From Venturia oleaginea (lineage: Eukaryota; Ascomycota; Dothideomycetes; Venturiales; Venturiaceae), in NCBI GenBank assembly GCA_013176395.1, contig JABMLP010000036.1, positions 124,001 through 188,000 of the forward strand: a DNA stretch of 64,000 nt, in the 5' to 3' direction. The translations under genes and the position numbers were made by a program. Positions 56,530 to 64,000 of this stretch are shown here, piece by piece. Within the stretch, counting starts at the first letter, position 1; every line of letters begins with the position of its first letter. The notes beneath the pieces were generated by a model that did not search any database, was not told the DNA's origin, and saw nothing but the letters and a program-made list of their open reading frames with translations.

Positions 56530-56824
56530 TGTAAGAGTTCAACCCCCAAAGGTGTTTCGCAAGTGAGAGAAGACTGCTTGTATTTCGAAGTATCTAAGTG
56601 CAACGAAGAGAGTGAAGGTTCTGGAAGGACAAATTGTATATATAATCTTTTAAGTAGGAAAAGAACATGCTGTCCTGAGAAGAGAATAGAAAGGAGTAGA
56701 AGCGCATGTGAAACAGTCCCTGAATAATCCCTGCTAGGCGCACGTGAGAAACTATCAGGAACCTACCAGGAATTGCTAAGAATCCACCTAGGATAAAATG
56801 GATATAGGATACCATCCCGTGACA
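56530..56824. mobile_element. Solo LTR (295 bp) inside the Harbinger terminal repeat
   Basis: TGTAAGAGTTC...CATCCCGTGACA with AGAAC on both sides (56525-56529, 56825-56829). Copy 1 shows the empty site. It splits the left terminal inverted repeat of copy 2 after 16 bases, so copy 2 can probably no longer be mobilised as a unit. Confidence 0.9.
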
Positions 56825-57109
56825 AGAACTCTATGCAATATGCAAATATGGAGATTTTAAGCGCGGCCGTTCAAAATGCATATTGGCCGCGCATATTCAT
56901 TAACGTGTTCAAAAGCGCAATATGCAGCTAGAATATGTAGAATTAAATAGACCAATTGATACCCTGTACATTACGGCGGTGAGCGTAGATAGTTAGCTTC
57001 TTAGTGTCGTACTTGTGGCGTCAACCTGGTAAAATCTGATGAGTTATTAGCTATCACTACTACCACTAATATCGTTACTTTTGACATACTACATACGTTG
57101 CATTATACA

Positions 57110-58103
57110 ATGACCCGCCGTTCTAGAGATCGCAAATCAACTGTACCCTTTGGCGGGCGTTCTACGTCGCCAGAGGGCGCCGAAATTGGCTCCCAAAAGC
57201 CCGCGGAGGAGCCTCAAAAAACAGCCTCGAAAAAGGGCTGCTACTGCTATACCAAGTATTAGCAAGAATAAGAAGAAAGCCAAAGAAGATACTGCAATAG
57301 ACCCAGCATTGCAGTCGACTTATCCGGACCCTACCAGCGCCCTCGATAGTCCTACATCGCCGTTCCCTCCACCTACACCTCCAAGTACACAACCTCTAAG
57401 TACACAACCTCTAAGTACACAACCTTCAAGTACACAACCTTCAAGTACACAACCTCTAAGTATACAACCTCCAAGTATACAACCACGAGATAGAAGCGTT
57501 TCAGTGCGGTCAACAACCGAATCTACTTCTGCTCGAAGCCTTGCGGCTAGAGACAAGACTCTTACGCGTAGTGAGAGTTCTACGCCTACGCCTTCGTCAT
57601 CAGCGTCGAAAAAGAAGGAGAAGCAAGCGAATTATCCGTGGAACTCACCGACCCTCCTTGTCATGATTGATTCCTTTGTAGAGTCAAAGAACTGTGGTCT
57701 ACAGAATGGCGCTTCTTGGAAGGATGAGGCATACGATAACGCTTGTATTGGAGTAGATCAAGCGCAGACAAACCCGGCAGCTCCGCCTATGACAAAAGAG
57801 AGACTGGTTAGCAAGTGGCAGACGATAAAGAACAGTTGGAATGCATATTGCGCTCACTACGGCAACCCGGGTCACTGCTCTGGGTGGACTCGAAATGGGA
57901 CTCGCGAGAATGGCGTTCTTCGCGATTATCCTCACATCGAGCCAGGTGTCCTTGTGAATGACGTAGAGACGATCAAGGCACACTATAAGAAGTACAGAGA
58001 GTGCTTCCGCTTCAAGTCAAAGCTACCAGAGAATATGGATGCTATCGTTTCCAAGTGTTGCGCATCTTTTAATATCAATGTTAGGCGAATTGACCTTTTG
58101 TAG
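57110..58103 (+). pseudogene. Harbinger Myb/SANT-like protein, copy 2
   Basis: Same design as 24831-25809: ATG 57110 (MTRRSRDRKSTVPFGG) is in a different frame from the main part, which begins by about 57200 and ends LLRR-type at 58103. The A-rich junction is identical in both copies. The linker has one more STQPL unit than copy 1, and NGAPWKDE reads NGASWKDE. DNA-binding domain intact. Convergent with the transposase. Confidence 0.8.
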
Positions 58104-59055
58104 GTTGCGTTATTAGGAAGATTGCTGGAATTCGAGGTGTTGTTTAGACCCTAACGGCTGCAAGGCGGGATCTTCAGCCTTACCTGTTGTCAAAATGGTC
58201 GTCTACTTCCCGCCCCTGTTCAGTAACCTCGTACTGATCGGATTATAATGATTTTGAATGCGTTGCATTCAGCGTTTGCAGGGCTTCTTAATAAATAATA
58301 TTTTGCCTAAAACGGTAAGGTGCTACTCACTCCAGCTAGCTCTGAAGTTGAGGTATTAGAATAGACCGTCCGGCGCTCGGATACTATACCCTGAATTAAA
58401 CCCTGTTATTTTCCCATATTTTACCACAACAGAATACACGTTACTCCTAAGCTTATCGCTAGAGATAGCCCAAACAGAACTTGATACTGTTAAGTACTTA
58501 GAATTTTTATAACTTCCCAGTTGTTTTGAGCCTACAATTGCCTGAATTGAAGGTGGTGGCGTTGGTGTAGAAAGGATTGTATATAGACCTCAGTTCTTGT
58601 CCAAAAGTTAACCGGAATATATTCAAAAAACGTGTATTTACAACCTTAGCTCCGATTCTTGACAACAAACTTCGTAACTATACATATTACTCTTCATCCA
58701 CATCGTCCTCCTCTATATTATCTATTCCAGACGACTCTGCCGCTCTGGAGGCTCACTGCGACGGCCTCTTTCCCGGAGAACTAGCTGATAAGTATCCCAA
58801 ATCTCCGTGGCTATTCTATCTGTCATTTTTGTGCACTTGACGTCCCATTGCAGTAGCGTCAATATCACTCCAAAACTCAGCTTGAGGAGCGCTATTCTGC
58901 TGAGCTACGGCTCTCTCGACGAGTATCTCCTCATACAACTTCGCCGCCTCTGTGCCAGGCCTCGCATCTTTGAGCTTCCTCCACTCCTTCTTCGGCTTGC
59001 CTCCATGGCCATTGATCCAGTTATGAACTGCGGATAGGGCGTATACAATCTTGGT

Positions 59056-60120
59056 TTAAGTCTTTAAGCTGATGCCATCACGAGCTGTTCGGAATATCTG
59101 GAATCGGCTTTTCAGTACACCGTACACCCTCTCCACCACGTTGCGAAGCTTCGCGTGTCGTAGATTGAACAACTCCTCTTTGTTCTGTGGTTTCTTGACG
59201 CCTTTTCTCCATTCTGCAAGATGATAGCGAGTCCGTATGTACGGCGCAAGAAGTAAGCCACCATAGCCATCCTTTTTCGAGTATCCAGCATTTGCTAACC
59301 AAAACCTACCGCGAGGCGAATTCATTAGGCCTTCTTGACGAGCAGCATTGAACACAGTCGCGTCATGAGCGGTTCCCTCCCATCCTCCGTACACCAACTT
59401 GAAGTTCATATCGAAATCTACAACCCCGAGGACATTCTGCGCAAGGAAGCTTTTGCGATAACGAAAAGCGCTATCCTTACCATCTCGGTCGCGATCTTTG
59501 CCCTTCACGGAACAATATATCAAGGTCCCATCTACAGCACCGATACAGTCGAAATAGGGTGACATCTTGCCCGGCAGCTCCAGAATCTTCGCTGGGATCG
59601 GAATGTCCTCGTCAGGTTCGTACATTTTGATATTATGAGCTGCTAGTTTCACCAAGGCATTCAGTACTTCGTGGAAGAATGTCGATACTTGACTGATACC
59701 AAGCTTCCAGTGAGCCCCGGCAGTTCGCATTGGACACTCTGAGCCGGCGATATACAAGAAGATTCCAAATTTGGCATCCACGCCGACATGTCGCGACCTC
59801 TCGAGCTTGGTGTTGTCCTTGAGCCACTTCGTAAGTGACTCGAATTGGTACCGGGTAAGTCGTGTCTCTGTACGTAAAGTCTCTGGATGACCTTGTAACA
59901 GCTCCGCTATAAGTGCATTCGCATAGCCAGGGTCGGTGAACTGCTGTATTCGATTGCGGCGTCTCCGCAAGGCCCGCCGCCTCCCACGCTCAATACGAGT
60001 CTCCGCACGCTCGAATTTGCCGACCTCATTGCGCAGAATATACTGGATGACCTCATCGATCACTGCCTCCCTCTCATCATAATCAGACTCGTCGGTAGGT
60101 GGGCTGTTGCAGTCGCTCAT
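59056..60120 (-). CDS. PIF/Harbinger DDE transposase, copy 2
   Basis: 354 codons from ATG 60120, apparently identical in protein sequence to 22814-23878, with the same D, D, E residues (AVDGTL, TAHDATVF, NVVERVYG) and the same TAA (59056-59058). The further in-frame 79 codons end at TAG 58816-58818. The shared stop shows that both copies derive from one already shortened source, or that the short form is the working form. As a protein source this copy is as good as copy 1, despite its damaged left terminus. Confidence 0.88.
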   Translation of the reverse strand: MSDCNSPPTDESDYDEREAVIDEVIQYILRNEVGKFERAETRIERGRRRALRRRRNRIQQFTDPGYANALIAELLQGHPETLRTETRLTRYQFESLTKWLKDNTKLERSRHVGVDAKFGIFLYIAGSECPMRTAGAHWKLGISQVSTFFHEVLNALVKLAAHNIKMYEPDEDIPIPAKILELPGKMSPYFDCIGAVDGTLIYCSVKGKDRDRDGKDSAFRYRKSFLAQNVLGVVDFDMNFKLVYGGWEGTAHDATVFNAARQEGLMNSPRGRFWLANAGYSKKDGYGGLLLAPYIRTRYHLAEWRKGVKKPQNKEELFNLRHAKLRNVVERVYGVLKSRFQIFRTARDGISLKT

Positions 60121-60386
60121 AATGTGTGGTTTTTAAGGTGTTGCACGGCGATCTGGCAGAATTTTTCGTGCATATTGGCATAGCCAAAAAGGTCGAATAG
60201 AATATGCAGATTTCATATGGAGCACTAATTGGCTGCAGTCAAATAGCCGCGCTGAATTCTACATATTCTGCATATTGCATATTTTGCATATTGGGGCTAA
60301 AAAACTCTCGAACACGTCGCTAATCTTGAGGCCATATGCAGAAAATCTCCATATTTGCATATTGCATAGAGTTCTCGAACACCCCC

Positions 60387-61639
60387 TAAGGCAAAGTACG
60401 GCGTCCACGATGAGGATACGCACAACTTTGACGAGATTGGCTTCCAAATGGGCGTTATTGGGTCAATGAAGGTCGTTACAGCCTCTGAGAGACGTACAAG
60501 GCCTGAACTCATCCAGCCGGACGATCGCGAATGGGTTACGGTTATTCAGAGCTTCTGCGCCGCTGGGTATGCGACCCCGCCATTCATTATCTACAAAGGA
60601 CGCGTTCACATCTCTGCGTGGTATGAGAAGGCAGATATACCACGGAATTGGAAGCTCTCAGTCTCTGAGAACGGCTGGACAAACAACGCGCTTGGTCTTG
60701 AGTGGTTGAAGCATTTTGACGCGTATACAAAGGCGCGGCAGGTGGGGGGGGTACAGGCTGCTTATCTTGGACGACCATGAGAGCCATCTCAGCCAGGATT
60801 TCAAGGACTACTGCCTCGAAAATAAGGTTATAACCCTCTGCATGCCATCGCACTCGTCGCATATACTCCAGCCCCTTGACGTGGTCTACTCCTCGCCGTT
60901 AAAGCGCAAGTACTCCCAATGCATCCGGGACTTGGCGCGCCGACGCGTGTACCATATCGACAAGGAAGGCTTTCTCCCTGCCTTTAAAGACGCGTTTTTC
61001 GACGTGTTCACGGACGTGTTCACGGAAGAGAATTGTCGAAAGGCCTTTCAGGCAGTAGGACTAGTCCCTATCGACGCGTAGGTAGTGTTGGATCGCCTTG
61101 AAGTACGGCTACGTACCCCGCCAGAATCCCGTCTCCTAGAAACGCCGTGACAGTCAAAGACTCCAAGCAATACTCATGAATTTGGATCCCAATCCAAGCT
61201 CGTAAGCGAGTCTTTTACTCGGTCACTAGTTACTGCGCAGGCAGACTTTTCACAACTTGTTAAAGGCGCTGAATTGATGCTGCACCAGAACGCCCTACTT
61301 GTTGCACGAAACCACGAGCTTGAAGAGCAATTGACAGTAATGACGAAGCGAAAATGTCGTAAAAGACAGCGGATCCAGAAAGGTGGTATTATGAAGTATG
61401 GGACTGCAGCAGCGCGGGTAGCTGCTGAGGCGTCTGTTGCGCCTCAAGGATCAAAGAATGCTCGTAGTAGTAGTGGTCAAGAAACAGCCCAACCAACTCA
61501 AAGGCGCTGTGGAAACTGCGGCGCGGCTGGGCACAATGCGCGAACGTGTAAAAAAAACGTTGAGATTTCTTCTGAATCAGATAGCAGCACGACAGACTTG
61601 GAATCTATTGTTGATAGCGATAAAATTGAAGAGTCGTAG
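60387..61639 (+). pseudogene. Fot/pogo transposase, C-terminal fragment
   Basis: The frame starts at the Harbinger edge with KAKYGVHDEDTHNFDEIGFQ, directly continuing VGDTK of 26106-26221. Catalytic residues of the DDD type: NFDEIGF, LLILDDHESH and SHILQPLDVVY. A run of eight G near 60745 shifts the frame (ARQVGG to YRLLILDD). A TAG at 61079-61081 and a TGA near 61148 interrupt the rest. The C-terminus has a coiled-coil-like segment (QNALLVARNHELEEQL), a basic patch and a CCHC knuckle (CGNCGAAGHNARTC), ending at TAG 61639. Decayed. Confidence 0.88.
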
Positions 61640-62214
61640 GATGAGTTGGTCGTGCCAAGAGATTTTGGCGGGTTGGGTGGTGTGGCGGTTCGGGTAGTGG
61701 AATACGTTAACTGATTTTGAGCTTAAAAACACCATAAAAGAATCTGTATATTGTCCCTGTTAGACCTAGTTTCTTTCCCCCCTCTCCTCTCTCCCTCTCA
61801 AAAACCCCTGCTTTTGTGCGGCGACTGCATTATAATTGCGGCGATATACATTCGTTGCAGCTGCATACATTCATGTGTTCTTGGTAGCATTATATACGGA
61901 TATTCCGATCGTATGTCTTTACAACTACGTATATGTCGCTGCAAAGAAAACGAATATATGTGTGGTGTGGGCAATTAACCGCGATAATAGGCTACCGCGG
62001 ACAGGTCCTTCCCGCCGTTGGGGTGGCCCCACGGCACGTGATCAAGGCAGAACCGGAGTTCTGCCGAGGAAAGGTTTTAAAGCCTACGTGGCTTCAACCA
62101 ATTCGTAGTTCTTTGAGCTACGTCCTGTCGTCAAACCTGCCTGTTGGTTTGCCTGCCAGTTCGTATGTAGCCTGTTTAATGATACCTGTTCCTGCTGCTG
62201 CTCCTTCCTCCTGA
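61640..62214. other. Unassigned, right flank of the Fot/pogo element
   Basis: Pyrimidine-rich stretch at 61770-61815 and no gene. The right inverted repeat of the pogo element should be here, but I could not match it convincingly to the left end. Confidence 0.4.
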
Positions 62215-62311
62215 TACCAGAACCCGCCCCGTGACAAGACTGTCATAGGGTTGTTAGAAGCGGCTGAGATACCGCCAGTATCTTACACGGTTCATGAGAT
62301 GGAAGTGCCTA

Positions 62312-63649
62312 CTATGGTCTCTACGGAATTAAAGGTTAGCTGCACATCATCTGCAGGGGCCCTCAGGGCTTCATTTTTCTCGTAGATTCCAATTGTATTT
62401 GGTGTAATATACATCTGAATAAGCTACCATTTCGTATGCCAGCCATTTGCAGCAATCACGTCAAGGCACCTCTGATGCATACCTGCTATTAATCCAAAAA
62501 GAGCCTCCTCTATAACTACCACGTCCCAAGCCTCCTGCACAATCCTACGTAGCTCAGGGTGGCCATATTCTTTATCTGGGTAATTCTCTTCAATGTAGTC
62601 CTTCATCCAGTTCCAGATGGTCTCAATTGGATTCAGATCTGGAGAGAAAGTCGGCCAATAAATGAGGTAGATCCCTCTCCGTAAGAACTCCTCTCTTGTT
62701 ATCTTTGCACCGTGACCTGGAGCCCCATCCTGCATTAAGAGGAGTCTCTTTCCTCGTACGTAGTCTGAAATCAGAGGGACCAGGTGTTCTGTATAGGTAG
62801 GACCACTGATAGAACCCCAGCTCTTCTCCCAAAAGAGAGAAGGTCCTCTTTCAATGCCTGAAAAGGAGCCCCAGAACATCCATCCTTTCTTCCGTACAAA
62901 CTTCTCAAGGATACAGTCAGGGTGAAGAGATTCACTCTTTTTTCGTGTCACATATTGCCTCCGGTGTCTCTCTCCTGTAACCCAAGTCTCATCAGTCCAC
63001 AGAATACGTGTCTAATCGTATAGAGACCAATTCAAGTGCTCGTGAGCGAAGGCAAGTCTCTCTTGGCGGTTTTTTTCGCTGAGTGGTGGTTTAACTCGTG
63101 CAATTCTTCGATAGTAGCCTCTCTTTTCAAGGGCTGCTCCAATTACTCTATCAGAGACTTTGAAATGACTGGAGTGGGTTGAGAGTTCTAGATAGGACAT
63201 GAGGCGGTTCTTTTTACTGGCGGTGACAAAGACTTCAAGCTCATTAACCTGTTCTTCGGAGAGGAGGGGTTTGGATCCCACATGGCTCTTTTTCTGCGGT
63301 GTAGGGTGGCCAAGAGCGATATCTTTCTGAATGTGACGTAGAGAGATATCAACTTGAAGAGGAGGTTTGAGTGAGAGAAAGTAATCTCTGATTGCTGCAA
63401 ACGTGAAGCCAGCGTCACGTAGAGTAAGAATCTTGAGCCTGTTATCGCGTGAAAGCTCCTGACGGCGTTTCTTCTTTGGTGTAGCCATCTTCAGAGAGGA
63501 TGAAAAGAATGACTAATGGTAAGAATGGCTGAATGCGGGTTTAGAACACCAAAATATCGATGGTATCATGTAATTTGAGCTTCATTTATAACCCCAGAGA
63601 CCCCCTGCAGATGATGTGCAGCTAACCTTTAATTCCGTAGAGACCATAG
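62312..63649 (-). mobile_element. Tc1-like transposon
   Basis: 1338 bp with inverted repeats of about 48 bp (CTATGGTCTCTACGGAATTA...) and TA on both sides (62310-62311, 63650-63651). One transposase gene on the minus strand. Confidence 0.93.
62424..63488 (-). pseudogene. Tc1-like DD34E transposase with one nonsense codon
   Basis: ATG 63488 opens MATPKKKRRQELSRDN. A paired HTH region lies in the first 110 residues (KILTLRDAGFTFAAIRDYF; SDRVIGAALEKRGYYRR). The catalytic core has ILWTDETWV, LLLMQDGAPGH and FSPDLNPIETIWNWMK, the D-D-E pattern of Tc1. A single TAG at 63012-63014 (SLYD-stop-TRILWTDE) separates the DNA-binding and catalytic halves; TGG to TAG fits. Otherwise the frame is complete to HTKW at 62424 (354 codons), which is the normal family length. 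Only this stop prevents a full product. Confidence 0.9.
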
Positions 63650-63788
63650 TACAGATACGATTGGAGTCGAGGCAATTACGTCTACTAAAACTATGAAGCC
63701 AGACGAGTTACACGAATTGGAACCGCCAGGAGCATGCGTCTATTTGCAGGGGTTGCCTGGCGATTCGTCGTCACAGCGTTCTTTATAA

Positions 63789-64000
63789 ATTGTGTCACAT
63801 GCAAAGTAATTTACAGTACGACATTCGTTGTGGACCCTGGCAATCTATTTCAAGGACTTCAAATATGTCTGTACGACCTCTCCAGGCTTGGTGGGATAAG
63901 TGGATCCTACTGGAGCGCCACGATACCTTTAGTTTCCAAATGTAGCGTTTGCCAAGTAAAAACGCTCAGCCTTCGTTCAGCTGTTTGATGTGTTAAAAAC
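63789..64000. other. Unassigned right end of the window
   Basis: No feature recognised. Confidence 0.4.

Larger units (their letters stand above)
56514..60386 (-). mobile_element. PIF/Harbinger transposon, copy 2, with nested solo LTR
   Basis: Inverted relative to copy 1. Flanked by TAA (56511-56513, 60387-60389). 3873 bp, which equals copy 1 plus a 295 bp LTR, its 5 bp duplication and one 15 bp repeat unit, so no other length change separates the copies. Only a few substitutions were noticed (one gives Ala to Ser in the Myb-like protein). Confidence 0.95.
62215..63788 (+). pseudogene. Unknown reading frame split by a Tc1-like insertion
   Basis: The frame 62215-62311 (DKTVIGLLEAAEIPPVSYTV) and the frame from 63651 (DTIGVEAITSTKTMKPDELH...) fit exactly when the transposon and one TA are left out, giving about 77 codons to a TAA at 63786-63788. 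No ATG before the middle; an upstream exon or a retroelement frame is possible. Not recognised. Confidence 0.5.

Noticed and set aside
61757..62237. An LTR running from TGTTAGACC to CCCGTGACA
   Set aside because: No flanking duplication (GTCCC against AGACT) and no second copy in the window; the ends may be chance.

Overview
The window comes from a filamentous ascomycete (Pezizomycotina-type) nuclear genome. Short 48-118 bp GT-AG introns, a Zn2Cys6 regulator, an MMS1-like protein, an FHA/forkhead protein and a Tad1-type LINE all fit that. Most of the sequence is transposable elements, often nested and mostly broken. A gene-bearing island lies in the middle (about 33.3-56 kb). No tRNA, rRNA or CRISPR array was seen.

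Layout. 1-2054: end of a Mutator-like transposase with a SWIM finger. 2332-3971: SINE-like element copy A, holding a solo LTR. 3972-9401: 5'-cut Tad1-type LINE on the minus strand. 9402-14334: chromodomain Gypsy element (chromovirus) copy 1. 14335-15808: SINE-like copy B, inverted relative to A. 15833-21315: a second Gypsy family whose two LTRs point in opposite directions. 21316-22547: LTR scrap, unassigned DNA and a LINE fragment. 22548-26105: PIF/Harbinger copy 1. 26106-31985: a Fot/pogo transposon split by chromovirus copy 2 (26222-31830). 32023-32642: probable solo LTR.

Gene island: TBC-domain RabGAP (minus), SINE-like copy C, MMS1-like four-exon gene (plus), FHA/forkhead gene (minus), 2OG-Fe(II) oxygenase (plus, early stop), Tc1/mariner-like element, Fot/pogo deletion derivative, Zn2Cys6 regulator (plus, broken) and an unknown minus-strand gene. 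Right side: LINE 3' fragment, PIF/Harbinger copy 2 in inverted orientation with a nested solo LTR, the C-terminal part of the Fot/pogo transposase, and a Tc1-like element inserted in an unknown reading frame.

The main result is structural. The two Harbinger copies are nearly identical and lie in opposite orientation. The sequence left of copy 1 and the sequence left of copy 2 are the two halves of one LINE, cut at a TAA. The sequence right of copy 1 and right of copy 2 are the two halves of one pogo transposase gene, also cut at a TAA. Flipping the roughly 30.4 kb between them restores both, so the gene island appears to have been inverted by recombination between the Harbinger copies, unless the assembly joined the repeats wrongly. 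Other notable points: a 1.6 kb non-autonomous retroelement that shares its 3' end and AATC tail with the LINE and has a 17 bp target duplication, and two unrelated Gypsy families whose primer-binding sites are complementary to their own LTRs, as in Tf1-type self-priming.
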